Of a stretch of DNA of 64,000 nt, positions 27,576 to 37,214 are shown in pieces (position 1 is the first letter of the stretch; every line of letters begins with the position of its first letter). The position numbers and the translations under genes are program-made. The stretch is from Mucilaginibacter rubeus (GTDB lineage Bacteria > Bacteroidota > Bacteroidia > Sphingobacteriales > Sphingobacteriaceae): NCBI RefSeq assembly GCF_003286415.2, contig NZ_CP043450.1, forward strand, positions 2,976,001 to 3,040,000, written 5' to 3'. The notes beneath the pieces are model-generated. The model did no database searches. It was given only the letters and a program-made list of their open reading frames with translations, and was not told where the DNA came from.

Positions 27576-29456
27576 TTATTTGTCGTTAACGCCAGTCAAT
27601 TCCTTCCCGTTTGCAGGCATTTTGATGCGTTGTCTTTTCAATGATATTTTCACATGGGTGTTATCATCGGCATCCATCTGGATCTGGTAAGCTTTTACAA
27701 TATCTTTATAGGATAACACCCCAACCAAACTACGATTGCTTCCTGCGGATGAAATAGGCAATACATCCGCCCCCGTTTTTGACATGGTTTCCAAAGCTTT
27801 CCGCAAGCTATCTTTAGTGCTAATGAAATAAGCGGGCTGTTGCTTAACTATCTGCTTTAATAAAGTTTCAGGCGATAACTTATCCTGATAAACAGCGGTG
27901 ATCTGTATTGTACCGGCATAAGCGCCCTGGTCATCAACCAGGATCAGGTAATTATCGTCAGTTACGTTATTACCTAACCACTTGCGTACCTCGCTTACCG
28001 TGCTTTTATCATTAATAACTATGCCTTCTTCGCTAATCACCTGCCCTACGCTCATTTTCTGTAAAACATCAGGTTCAAACGAATCGGGTGTAAACACTCC
28101 CCTCCTGGCTATTTTCTCTGTCATGATGGTATTCTCCATTAAAAAGAAAGATACCAGGTAGGCAGCTGTACAGGCGCCAAGCAAAGGAAGTAATGCATGT
28201 GACTGCATTGTGGCCTCCAGGGCAAAAACTATACTGGTAAGGTATGCCCTTGACGCGCCCGCAAACATAGCCGACATACCAATTAATGCAGCCAATGGTA
28301 TTGTAATACCCGAATCAGGAAAAACCAGCAGTATCCCCGAACCAATAAGCGCACCGGCAGCGCCGCCAATGGTTAAAAGCGGAGCCAGTGTACCACCCGA
28401 TGTGCCACTACCCAATGCTATAGCCCAGGATAGAAACTTAAAAAAGCACAGCATAGCAATTAAGCGGATAGACCACGTGCCCGAAAGCACACCGGTGATG
28501 TTATCATAGCCTACGCCAAGTGTATGTGGCGCAAAATAACCTATAATACCCACAGCAAGACCGCCAATAGCGGGCCACCACATCCAATGTATAGGTAGCT
28601 TTTCAAAACTATCTTCTATAAAGTAAACAATTTTAGTAATGCCGATAGACATAAACCCAATTACAATCCCCATAAAGCTGTAAATGCCCAGGGCGGTATT
28701 GGAAGGTATAGCAAGCTCCGGCATGGTAAATACCGGGCCCGATTCAAATAAAAGATGGTGCCCTGCCGCTCCGGTTATACAGGCTAAAGCTACCGGCAAT
28801 ATAGCACGTGGCGAAAACTCAAAAAGTAATAGTTCAATAGCTAAAAAAACCGCGGCTATCGGCGTACCGAATATGGCAGACATGCCAGCCGTTGCACCTG
28901 CAGCAAGGATAATTTTACGTTCGTTAGAAGTGATCTTAAAAAGTTGACCTAAAGTTGAACCCAAAGCACCACCGGTCGCGATGATTGGACCTTCAGCACC
29001 GAAAGGGCCGCCTGTTCCTATCGCTATGGCAGATGAGATCGGCTTCAGAAAAGTAATGGAAGGTTTGATATTACTTTCATTTACCAGGATCTGTTCCATG
29101 GCTTCGGGAATACCGTGCCCCCTGATCGCTTTTGAGCCGTATAGGGCCATTAATCCTACCAGTATACCACCTATAGCCGGAATTATAATCACCCATAAAC
29201 CTAAATGATTGCCGGCCGGACTGTGAAACCGCAAATCAAGATTTCCATAGAAAGAGATATTGGTTACTAAGTTGATCAAAGAAATAAGCACCTTGGCAAT
29301 AAGACTGATACAGAAAGCTACCGCAACAGCGTATACAGAAATCCGGATAAGTCGTGCTTTTTTATAAGTAATTACTTTGGTATCGCTTTCGTTTTCGCCT
29401 ATTTCGTTTAGCAGAGGAGCAATTGGAATGGCATTAGAAAGAATGTTTTTTTTCAT
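27576..29456 (-). CDS. ClC-family chloride channel or H+/Cl- antiporter with CBS domains
   Basis: Membrane protein of 626 residues. The ClC core spans about 35-440 and shows the selectivity-filter signatures in order: GHGIPEAME (GSGIP-like), GPFGAEGPIIATGG (GKEGP-like), and SGTSGGTLAPLLTIGG (GxFxP-like). The C-terminal 150 residues hold two CBS domains (MSVGQVISEEG; KDSLRKALETMSKTGADVLP; LVGVLSYKDIV) that often bind adenine nucleotides. It is divergent from an FNR-like regulator, with paired sites between them. Whether it is a channel or an antiporter cannot be decided by eye. Confidence 0.9.
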   Translation of the reverse strand: MKKNILSNAIPIAPLLNEIGENESDTKVITYKKARLIRISVYAVAVAFCISLIAKVLISLINLVTNISFYGNLDLRFHSPAGNHLGLWVIIIPAIGGILVGLMALYGSKAIRGHGIPEAMEQILVNESNIKPSITFLKPISSAIAIGTGGPFGAEGPIIATGGALGSTLGQLFKITSNERKIILAAGATAGMSAIFGTPIAAVFLAIELLLFEFSPRAILPVALACITGAAGHHLLFESGPVFTMPELAIPSNTALGIYSFMGIVIGFMSIGITKIVYFIEDSFEKLPIHWMWWPAIGGLAVGIIGYFAPHTLGVGYDNITGVLSGTWSIRLIAMLCFFKFLSWAIALGSGTSGGTLAPLLTIGGAAGALIGSGILLVFPDSGITIPLAALIGMSAMFAGASRAYLTSIVFALEATMQSHALLPLLGACTAAYLVSFFLMENTIMTEKIARRGVFTPDSFEPDVLQKMSVGQVISEEGIVINDKSTVSEVRKWLGNNVTDDNYLILVDDQGAYAGTIQITAVYQDKLSPETLLKQIVKQQPAYFISTKDSLRKALETMSKTGADVLPISSAGSNRSLVGVLSYKDIVKAYQIQMDADDNTHVKISLKRQRIKMPANGKELTGVNDK

Positions 29457-29491
29457 GAGAAAATCAGAGCGTCGATTTTAAGAGTTAAAAT

Positions 29492-29587
29492 ATTGCTTAA
29501 ACAATATAATTATTAATTTTACAATACAAAATTAGTTATTTATAATTGCATAAACAATATAAAATCATCAAAACAATGTCTTTTGAT
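29492..29587. promoter_or_regulatory. paired ATTG-N6-CAAT sites in the ClC/FNR-like divergent promoter
   Basis: ATTGCTTAAACAAT (29492-29505) and ATTGCATAAACAAT (29545-29558) differ at one base, and both continue ATA. They are 53 bases apart, close to five helical turns. A third inverted repeat, ATCAAAA-N7-TTTTGAT, lies at 29567-29587. A possible -7 element for the regulator gene, GATTTTTG, is at 29596-29603. Dyads of this size suit a dimeric Crp/Fnr protein, so autoregulation by the gene at 29695 is a reasonable guess. Confidence 0.5.
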
Positions 29588-29694
29588 TTTTTTTAGATTT
29601 TTGCACGCTGTGGATTAAACTGGACCTGAACCATGGTGCTGTTTAAGTGCTGCGTTACTTGGTTATTATTGCGGATATTTATCCAAACGAGAGC

Positions 29695-30393
29695 ATGAAG
29701 GAAATAAAAGGTAAATGTGATGTAAGCAATTGTTACTTATGCAACCATTGCTCTAAAGATTGGGCTATAGCAATAACTTCACACAAAAAGAATTACGAAG
29801 TAAAAAAAGGGCAGCACATTTTTATTGAAGGAGAACCTGTTACGCGGATCTATTTTGTTTACTCCGGTAAAATAAAAACACACAAACGCTGGGATGCCGA
29901 AAAGGAACTGATTATACGGTTTGCCAAACCCGGTGATATACTCGGTCATATGGGCCTCGGCAATGAACCCGTATACCCGGTAACTACAACCGCCCTTGAA
30001 AACTCGGTGATCTGTTCCGTCGATCTCGCTTTTTTTGAATCGAGTTTAAACGTTAACCCGAAACTCACCTACTCGTTGATGAAACTATTCGCCAACGAAT
30101 TGCAGGAATCTGAAAAAAGGATGCGAAACCTGGTGCATATGCCTGTTAAAGAAAGAATTGCACTTGCTTTGTTAAACCTTAAAAAACAATTCGGCACTAC
30201 CGAAGATGGCTACATCGACATTGAACTATCCCGGCAGGACCTTTCCTCGTTCGCGGCAGTCGCCTACGAAACTCTGTTTAAAGTAATGAACGAGTTTCAG
30301 AACAGCAGCCTGATCGCGACAAATGGGAAGAGTATCAAGCTGCTGAATGAAGCCGAACTTAAGGCCATGACAATTGATAAAGTCCAGCTATAA
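29695..30393 (+). CDS. Crp/Fnr-family regulator with FNR-like cysteines
   Basis: A 232-residue regulator; I prefer the ATG at 29695 over a GTG at 29647. The N-terminus has Cys8, Cys13, Cys16 and Cys19 (KCDVSNCYLCNHC), and Cys107 in ALENSVICSVDLAFF aligns with Cys122 of E. coli FNR (ALETSMVCEIPF). These five cysteines suggest an oxygen-labile iron-sulfur cluster. The cNMP-type barrel spans about 30-140 (FIEGEPVTRIYFVYSGKIK) and the winged helix 160-225. The recognition helix carries E192-x2-F195-K196, not the ExxSR of FNR, so the DNA site should differ from TTGAT. It is divergent from ClC. Confidence 0.85.
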   Translation: MKEIKGKCDVSNCYLCNHCSKDWAIAITSHKKNYEVKKGQHIFIEGEPVTRIYFVYSGKIKTHKRWDAEKELIIRFAKPGDILGHMGLGNEPVYPVTTTALENSVICSVDLAFFESSLNVNPKLTYSLMKLFANELQESEKRMRNLVHMPVKERIALALLNLKKQFGTTEDGYIDIELSRQDLSSFAAVAYETLFKVMNEFQNSSLIATNGKSIKLLNEAELKAMTIDKVQL

Positions 30394-30408
30394 CATTATT
30401 AATAAAGC

Positions 30409-32862
30409 TTAATCGTCATCGTCGGCTTTCTGAACTGCTTTTACAAAAGCAGCGCGTACCGGAGTAGGTACCGGGGCATACTCTCCTTTAATGGCTTTCC
30501 AGATCATCGTGTTCATGATCTCATCGGGCACACGGTCCACGCCCGTAAAATCGAGTCCTTTGGCCATTGCAGCAAGCTTGGTGCCTTTAGGGTTAAGCTC
30601 ATTAAGGTTGATGTTTGAAGGAAAGCTTTTAAAAGGTGTAGCATCTGATTTTTTATCGAAACAGCGCCACATCGCGTTAGCCGAAGCATCATATTGCGTC
30701 ATAGGCGGCAAACCGAGAATAAGCTCTATGGTACGAAGCACGGATGATGTAGAGTACATGGTGTGATCTACAAAATTGCGTTTTACGAAGCCACCGGCAA
30801 TATATGCAGGTGAACGGTGCGCATCTACGTGATCGGGGCCGTTTTGGGCGTCATCTTCCAATATAAAGATCACGCTGTTTTCCCATATCGGGCTTTTGCT
30901 GATATGCTCTACCAGTTTACCCACGGCAAGGTCATTATCGGCCACGTGGGCAAAAGGCGTAGGCCTGCCGGCAGTAGTACCTTCGGTATGGTCAGAAAGC
31001 ATACGTACGGTATTAAGACGTGGCACCGCGTTATTGTGCATTAATGAATCAAAATCATGTTCCCAGGCACTGTAACGCAGGGTATCAGGATCGCGCAAAT
31101 CGCGGGTTGGATATGCTTTAGTAAAATGGTCTTTTAGCACAGGTATCTGCGGAGTATTATCGGCATTAATAAACTCACCATAAGTGCGGTAACTTACGTT
31201 AAAACGATTGGCCTGATCCCAGATGTACAATTTATTTTTAGCTGTAAGACCAACAGCCCCCGGACCACGGTTACCATAACTGGTTGGCCAGTTTTTTTCC
31301 ATATAGTCGGTAGCATAAGCACCCAGGCTCCAGTTATGCCCGTCGGCACTAACTTCTCCATCTACATAAAAATTATCCAGCAATACAAAATTTTCGGCAA
31401 GGGCATGGTGGTTAGGCGTTACGCGTTTTCCGAATAACAGCAAGCTTGTATCGCCGTTGCCTTTAGGCATGTCAGATAATACCTGGTCATACGTCCGGTT
31501 TTCCTGGATGATGTAAAATACATATTTGATAGGTGATGCGGCTCCAACTTTTGCCGGTATGGGGTTGCCGGCTTCGCCATCTGCACCTGTTTCCTGCTCA
31601 CGATGATAAGGTGTATTATGAACTACGGCTTGCGAGTAAACAGAAAGCTCTTTTTCTGTTGGTGCTGGAATGATGCTCAGGGTGCCCATCAACAAACCGC
31701 CACCTATATATTCGGTACGAGACGGACGAAAAGGGTCGCCGCCGTGCAGTACAACCGTTTGGTTTTTTGCAGCTGGATTTGGCCCATGCGGATTTGGCAA
31801 TGATGAAAAACCTTTTGCATTAGCTACATACAACTTGTCATCTATAACGCGTACAACGCTTGGATACCAGCCTGTTGGCACAAAACCGCGCGACTGGCTT
31901 GACCCCGGCTTTGTTACATCAAATACTGCAAGGCAATTATTATCGGCATTGGCAATGTATAAAGCTTTGCCGTCCTTGCTTAGCGCCACAGAGTTGCTGG
32001 TAGTTCCGCTTAATGGTGTAGGCGACACTGCCGTGTTTAAAGTTTCAAGTACTTTAGCCTTGCGCGTATCAATTACAGATACGGTATTGTCATTGGCGTT
32101 GGCTACGTATAGGTATTTTCCGTTCCGGGATACACACAGATCATTAGGGTTATCGCCAACTGCAATGGGATCAAGCAGTTTATTTTCTTTGGTATCAAAT
32201 ATGGCTACTTTATCGCCTCCCCAAAGACTGATGTACAGCTTTGACATATCTGGCGATAGCAGACAGGTATAAGCTTCGGTGCCCAGTTTAATCTGCTGAC
32301 GAATGCTTTTTGTTTTAAGATTGATAAGATACAGGCTGTTATCCAGCTTGGTAACCACATACAAAATACCGCGCTTATCATCAAGCGCCAAACCCGTAGG
32401 AGAAATAGATGCAGAGTTTGGCTTTTTGCTCCAGGCTTCGCCCAGCTTGATAGTATCGGCGGCTATCAGTTTATCGTTATTAATGGCATAGCGAACAATC
32501 CAGTTATTATCGCCTCCCGATGCATAAAGCGACCGCTCATCGGCACTGAACACCAGGCCGCCCCAGGCTTTGCTAATCAATACTTTATCAAGTTCGCGAT
32601 CTGTATGGGCATCCAACAACTGGATGGTTTGCACGCTTTGTCCGTTATTGGTAACGGCGGCGTAATGGTGGCTTTTACTTATGGCGATATTTAATGGCAA
32701 ATCGCCCAGGGGCAGGCTTTTACCAACCGGCGTTAACGACCACCCGTTAGGCAGTTTTACCCTTTTGCTTTCAATAGTGGCGAGATCTTGTGCATGCACA
32801 AATTTATTACAAGTAAGCAACAGAAATGCCAGGCAAAGAATTTTATTCGATAGAGTTTTCAT
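30409..32862 (-). CDS. secreted YncE-type beta-propeller fused to a phosphoesterase domain
   Basis: Exported protein of 817 residues from the ATG at 32862, which starts a signal peptide (KILCLAFLLLTCNKFVHAQ). The first half is a seven-bladed YncE-like propeller (LPLNIAISKSHHYAAVTNNG; PNDLCVSRNGKYLYVANAND; GKALYIANADNNCLAVFDV). The second half is an acid-phosphatase/phospholipase-C-like alkaline-phosphatase-superfamily domain (YVFYIIQENRTYDQVL; NFYVDGEVSADGHNW; VIFILEDDAQNGPDHVDAHR). This pairing is common in Bacteroidota and some others, yet its substrate is not established. It converges on the FNR-like gene with 15 bases between stops. Confidence 0.85.
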   Translation of the reverse strand: MKTLSNKILCLAFLLLTCNKFVHAQDLATIESKRVKLPNGWSLTPVGKSLPLGDLPLNIAISKSHHYAAVTNNGQSVQTIQLLDAHTDRELDKVLISKAWGGLVFSADERSLYASGGDNNWIVRYAINNDKLIAADTIKLGEAWSKKPNSASISPTGLALDDKRGILYVVTKLDNSLYLINLKTKSIRQQIKLGTEAYTCLLSPDMSKLYISLWGGDKVAIFDTKENKLLDPIAVGDNPNDLCVSRNGKYLYVANANDNTVSVIDTRKAKVLETLNTAVSPTPLSGTTSNSVALSKDGKALYIANADNNCLAVFDVTKPGSSQSRGFVPTGWYPSVVRVIDDKLYVANAKGFSSLPNPHGPNPAAKNQTVVLHGGDPFRPSRTEYIGGGLLMGTLSIIPAPTEKELSVYSQAVVHNTPYHREQETGADGEAGNPIPAKVGAASPIKYVFYIIQENRTYDQVLSDMPKGNGDTSLLLFGKRVTPNHHALAENFVLLDNFYVDGEVSADGHNWSLGAYATDYMEKNWPTSYGNRGPGAVGLTAKNKLYIWDQANRFNVSYRTYGEFINADNTPQIPVLKDHFTKAYPTRDLRDPDTLRYSAWEHDFDSLMHNNAVPRLNTVRMLSDHTEGTTAGRPTPFAHVADNDLAVGKLVEHISKSPIWENSVIFILEDDAQNGPDHVDAHRSPAYIAGGFVKRNFVDHTMYSTSSVLRTIELILGLPPMTQYDASANAMWRCFDKKSDATPFKSFPSNINLNELNPKGTKLAAMAKGLDFTGVDRVPDEIMNTMIWKAIKGEYAPVPTPVRAAFVKAVQKADDDD

Positions 32863-33029
32863 GAGAAAATTGTTTTTCAATTGCCTCGCCCTCAAAAATT
32901 CCAGACTACTACTCAGATCTGGCAGCATAAAACAACTGATGCGCCGGTAAAAGTAGCCCATCAGTGTTAATATACTATTAAGTCAAGGAACAGATGATCA
33001 CTCCTATTGTAACAAATTAGTACCTGTTA

Positions 33030-33371
33030 TTATTTCAAGGTCAAGGCCTCGCCTTCAAAAACAATCCCCGCCCAGCCATGAGCAATAAACTGACGAATGT
33101 TTTGATGGTCTGTAGCATTTGGAGTGGCTAATACAGCCTTGTAGTGTTCTGCAAATAAGTAAAGGGTATCTTTTGCAGATAGTTCATTAAGTTGGGCAAA
33201 AGTAAAAACCTTCGCGCTACCCTGGTTTTGCGTGGCTTCGTTATAAGCCTCGCCGTTTTTAAATGCTGTTGGCCGATGTGTATAATAAGTTTCTATAAAC
33301 GCGATAACTTCATTAAATGGAACAGTGCCTTGTTTTAAAGCATTAAGCAGATCTGAGAGTTGTTCTTTCAT
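33030..33371 (-). CDS. HopJ-family small protein
   Basis: A 113-residue cytoplasmic protein of the HopJ type III effector family. Family-typical segments are PFNEVIAFIETYYTHRPTAF, KVFTFAQLNELS and the end HGWAGIVFEGEAL. The name comes from a Pseudomonas effector, but the family is widespread in free-living bacteria that lack type III secretion, and no secretion gene is present here. It is a single gene, 167 bases after the YncE/phosphoesterase start on the same strand. Real function is unknown. Confidence 0.8.
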   Translation of the reverse strand: MKEQLSDLLNALKQGTVPFNEVIAFIETYYTHRPTAFKNGEAYNEATQNQGSAKVFTFAQLNELSAKDTLYLFAEHYKAVLATPNATDHQNIRQFIAHGWAGIVFEGEALTLK

Positions 33372-33533
33372 CCTTTGTATTTTTTGCGAAAATAGAATTT
33401 AAAAACTGTTATCTGCACAATACCGAAGCTTTATACTATAACATAAGTCCCGTTATGCTACAGGGCAAACGCATCTTTAATTTTTTTATCATAAAAGATT
33501 AAAGCAATAAATCCCCCTTGTCGTTTAAAACCG

Positions 33534-36500
33534 TTAAGGCCATTTCTTTTCAAACTTCCAGGCGTCTAAGCCCAAACTGTAATTTCCTTTTTTTGTTAGC
33601 GATGAACAAACTAACTTTATAGACGCCGGACTTTTAATGTCCGCATTATTCAGGCCTTTAATTTCAAATGACTTGTTATTGGCATAAGCAATCTGTAACC
33701 TGCCATTAGCCATTTTTAAGGTAATTGGTTGCCAATTGTCTGTCAGGGACATTAAGCTATCATATTTAAATGTGTAAATAGCTGTTCCGTTTACCACTAA
33801 ACTTACATCACCACGGTAATAGGCCGATATTAAAAACACCTTAGCAATTACTTTTTTGTTCTTGTCCAACACCTGGAGATGAACGCCATTTTTTTCATCA
33901 AAAGTATAGCTGGGCCCAACGTTAACACAACTTTGGGTAAAATCAATAATGCCCGATAATGTCCAGGAAAATAAATTAGATTGCTGATTAAAATCCCGAT
34001 TTAAAATCGCCTGCTTATTTTGCTGGCTATATTCGATGTAAATATCAGGATTGATTTTACGGTAGGTTTTGACATTGGTATGTACAGTCCACCATTGCGT
34101 ATACTTACTTGTATTATCATCCCGTGCCGGGTTCCTCGTCCATCCGTACTTGTTATTTTCAAGAACACTGTTAAACGGAAGCTTCTCCATCAATTGAATA
34201 GCCGATGAAGTTACAGGCTTTTCTGCGACGAGGGCTTTAGCAGTTAAATCAATCGGGATTATTTGTTCTTTTATGGTTGATAAGCCATCGATTTTCCAAC
34301 GATGAACGCCCCCGTGAACGCTTTCATCATTATGGTATAGATAAGTATCGCCGTTGGGCAATTTTACCACCGAGGCTGAAAAACCGTTGCCGGCCATCTC
34401 AGCTGCCGCTTCAACGTTCGCGGTTTCAGGACCGGTGGTGCCAAACTGGCCTACAAATAACCCGTTGTCGTAAACTTGTGTCCATTTGTTCACCTGGCTG
34501 TTTTTCCAAAATTCGCCGTGATATCCCCAAAAAACGCTGCGGCCATTTGCAATCCCTACACACCCTGCGTTATTAGTATGGTTACCAATATCAAAATCCC
34601 CGTTAGCAGGAAAAGGACCGCTATACTCTTTTATTGTGCTCATAGCGGTTCGCCAAAGCAGTTTATTTCCACCAACTTTTATTCCGCCCAGGTGCCAGCT
34701 ATCAGCAATGGTACCGTCAAATACTGTTACTATCCCGGATGATGTAATTTCCCCCGACCTTAATAACGTATTATCACCACGAAAACCTGGGTCTGCGGGC
34801 AAAGCAGGTTGGGTTTGGGCGATAATACTTTCGGGGCCCCAAACAGGATCATTATTGGCCGCAAATTTTACAAGTTCTTTTTTGGTAAAAACTGTTGGTA
34901 CCCCCGCCCTAAATGTAGAAACCTTACGCAACGAGCCATCAGGATATAATTGCGTATTATCGTTAGGAAAATTGGCTCCGGTTATTCTTAATGGCCCGGT
35001 TTTAGGCAATTCAACTACTTTCCAGCTTATGAGCGAGCTAACCCTTTGTTGCAGCACGGCATATGTTCTGCCGTTGCTCAATGTTGCAACTCCCCTAAGC
35101 CTGTTATATTTATCATCATATTCCGAAGGTATGCCATATCCCCAGTTGCGTACCAACTGCCATGATCCGTTATTGGGGGCCAGGGGCTTGCTATAATCTA
35201 CCTTAAATTCAAGATAATCAGAAAACACGCGCGTGGGATCATTGCCGTCAACAAAAGAGCTATAAGATGTTTGCAGGTACATGATACGGTCAATAAACTT
35301 TCTGTCGGCAGCAAAATGTTGTGCCCGTAAATTGCCGGCGTCCTCTACCCAGAAACTGCCATCAGGCTGGAATGCGATAAAAGTACCGGGGCCTTTGGCT
35401 TCATTGAAATAAAACTTTTCATTACGCACGTTAGGATCAGTCTTGTACCCGCCGGCTGTACCATATGTCCACAATAACGAACCATTATCAGCCTTATATG
35501 CTTTTAACTGCTGACTATCCCCACCATCTGCAACAACAAGGGTTTTACCATCCGGGCTCACGGCCGACGCCATAGGATAAAGTAAACTTGCTGGCAATAT
35601 GTGCAATGAAGCCAATTTCCCATCAGCCCCTACGGTAAATTTCTCTATGATCCGCTTGCTATTTTTTGAGTAGATGAGCCAGATATGCCCGGCATCATCC
35701 GCCGTAATACCTAAAGGGCTATCAAATGATTGCCTTTGCACAAGGGCACCCGTTGTTTTATCAAGTACATGTAATTCGTTGAGTTTTTTATGTGCTACAA
35801 AAAGGTATTTGCCACGCTTTTGAACCGCCAGGCCTGAAATTTCAGATTTATCATTATTTAATAAATCTATGACGCTTTTATAACTTCGGCCGTATTTTGT
35901 ACCTTGAGTTTTACCTTTGGTAAAACTAACTTCAGCATCTCCGGCTACTTTGGTGCCAAACACCATCCAGTTATTAACAACGGCTGCATCGTTGGCCGCC
36001 CAATAAACATTTACACCATCCGTAGCCACATATTTTGCAGACAATCCTTTACCAAGTATGGCTATTTTTTTTTGAGGAGTACTTGTGCTAAACCTAAAGC
36101 TGCTACCGTTTTGCTCATTGTACCCAACCGCGAAATAGGCATTATTACCGCTGATGGCCATACCGTACATACGTTCAATAGCATGGTGTACCGATGAACC
36201 ACTAAACAAATCTGATGTATTGCCGATTACACCTTCCCATTTATATCGCACGTTGTTCGATAATACTTTAGCCACATAGGCATCATTTGCTACAGCAACA
36301 CCATCGTCATTAAGGCCATCCCAGTTGTATTGCTGTGTACCGGCATTGTAGGTTACTCCGCTCCACAGTGTTCGTACCAGGGTTCCATCTTTTGTATATA
36401 CCCCTGCACTGGTTTTTGCTGTGCCATCAAGTTTAAAAGTAAAACTTGCCTGGGCAAAAGAGCGTTGTGCTATTAGTATAAAAATTGATGCGGTGAATAA

Positions 36501-36536
36501 AGTAACAAGGCAACGGCAGGTACTATTCTTTTTCAT
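33534..36536 (-). CDS. large secreted beta-propeller protein with N-terminal FlgD-like domain
   Basis: Exported protein of 1000 residues from the ATG at 36536 (signal peptide CLVTLFTASIFILIAQRSFA). The first domain resembles a FlgD-type Ig-like module (AGVYTKDGTLVRTLWSGVTY, then YNWDGLNDDGVAV). The middle is a long propeller-like region with blades such as SGLAVQKRGKYLFVAHKK, PLGITADDAGHIWLIYSK and MASAVSPDGKTLVVADGG. The last 180 residues look like a laminin-G/concanavalin-type sandwich (SFEIKGLNNADIKSPASIKL). I do not recognise a catalytic site. It has no operon partner; extracellular polymer binding is possible but unproven. Confidence 0.65.
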   Translation of the reverse strand: MKKNSTCRCLVTLFTASIFILIAQRSFAQASFTFKLDGTAKTSAGVYTKDGTLVRTLWSGVTYNAGTQQYNWDGLNDDGVAVANDAYVAKVLSNNVRYKWEGVIGNTSDLFSGSSVHHAIERMYGMAISGNNAYFAVGYNEQNGSSFRFSTSTPQKKIAILGKGLSAKYVATDGVNVYWAANDAAVVNNWMVFGTKVAGDAEVSFTKGKTQGTKYGRSYKSVIDLLNNDKSEISGLAVQKRGKYLFVAHKKLNELHVLDKTTGALVQRQSFDSPLGITADDAGHIWLIYSKNSKRIIEKFTVGADGKLASLHILPASLLYPMASAVSPDGKTLVVADGGDSQQLKAYKADNGSLLWTYGTAGGYKTDPNVRNEKFYFNEAKGPGTFIAFQPDGSFWVEDAGNLRAQHFAADRKFIDRIMYLQTSYSSFVDGNDPTRVFSDYLEFKVDYSKPLAPNNGSWQLVRNWGYGIPSEYDDKYNRLRGVATLSNGRTYAVLQQRVSSLISWKVVELPKTGPLRITGANFPNDNTQLYPDGSLRKVSTFRAGVPTVFTKKELVKFAANNDPVWGPESIIAQTQPALPADPGFRGDNTLLRSGEITSSGIVTVFDGTIADSWHLGGIKVGGNKLLWRTAMSTIKEYSGPFPANGDFDIGNHTNNAGCVGIANGRSVFWGYHGEFWKNSQVNKWTQVYDNGLFVGQFGTTGPETANVEAAAEMAGNGFSASVVKLPNGDTYLYHNDESVHGGVHRWKIDGLSTIKEQIIPIDLTAKALVAEKPVTSSAIQLMEKLPFNSVLENNKYGWTRNPARDDNTSKYTQWWTVHTNVKTYRKINPDIYIEYSQQNKQAILNRDFNQQSNLFSWTLSGIIDFTQSCVNVGPSYTFDEKNGVHLQVLDKNKKVIAKVFLISAYYRGDVSLVVNGTAIYTFKYDSLMSLTDNWQPITLKMANGRLQIAYANNKSFEIKGLNNADIKSPASIKLVCSSLTKKGNYSLGLDAWKFEKKWP

Positions 36537-36652
36537 AAAACCGATATGTAAACTAACTAAACAGCTCTGTAACAACACTATTTAATGCCCGATCATCGTC
36601 AACATCGTTTGGCATTAGCGAACATCCGTGTCAGAATTCTTAATTTTACGCC

Positions 36653-37162
36653 ATGCAAAAAATTGGATTTGGCGGTTCGTGTCACTGGTGCACAGAAGCA
36701 ATCTTCCGTTCACTTAAAGGTGTTAGCAGCGTTGATCAAGGCTGGATAGCATCTGATGCTGAAAACACTACGCCTTCTGAAGCCGTCATCGTGCATTTTG
36801 ATCAGCAACAGATCAGCCTCGAAACGCTTGTCGCTATTCATTTACACACACATAGCTGCACAGCCGAACACACCATGCGCGGCAAATACAGATCAGCAGT
36901 TTACACCTTTAATGACGCACAATTAAATGCGGCAACAGCAGCTATTAAAGCATTACAGACCGAGTTTGAGCAACCTGTTATCACCAAAGCTTTGCCCTTT
37001 CAAACCTTCAAACTCAATAGCGAAAACTACCTGGACTATTATTATAAAGATCCATCCAAACCCTTTTGCCAAAACATCGTTAATCCTAAGTTAAAAGCGT
37101 TACTAATACGCTTCAAAAACCAAGTCGATCCGGACAAACAAAACTATATTCAAAATTTCTAA
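36653..37162 (+). CDS. msrA: MsrA-like peptide methionine (S)-S-oxide reductase
   Basis: A 169-residue cytoplasmic protein. It opens with IGFGGSCHWCTEAIFRSLKG, which aligns with the MsrA active-site block GGCFWCMEAPF: Cys10 is the catalytic cysteine, the usual Phe is His11, and the Glu is kept. The family's later HDPTT-type stretch reads HTHSCTAEHTMRGKYRSAVY, also shifted from consensus. The C-terminal YLDYYYKDPSKPFCQN resembles the MsrA end. I call it a divergent MsrA; it should repair oxidised methionine, but the changed residues make activity less certain. It is followed at 52 bases by a membrane protein gene. Confidence 0.75.
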   Translation: MQKIGFGGSCHWCTEAIFRSLKGVSSVDQGWIASDAENTTPSEAVIVHFDQQQISLETLVAIHLHTHSCTAEHTMRGKYRSAVYTFNDAQLNAATAAIKALQTEFEQPVITKALPFQTFKLNSENYLDYYYKDPSKPFCQNIVNPKLKALLIRFKNQVDPDKQNYIQNF

Positions 37163-37214
37163 ATATTAATTTCAAAAGCTACCACAGTTTGTAACATGTT
37201 TTAATCAATAACCA

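Noticed and set aside
31670..32272. Open frame of 200 codons antisense to the YncE/phosphoesterase gene
   Set aside because: A shadow of a real gene; composition is that of the reverse strand and no start context or family match is seen.
33030..33371. HopJ as evidence of a type III secretion system
   Set aside because: No secretion genes are present and the family is common in free-living bacteria.
34636..35196. Long open frame of 186 codons on the plus strand within the propeller gene
   Set aside because: It is antisense to a well-supported secreted protein and its product has no recognisable domain or signal.
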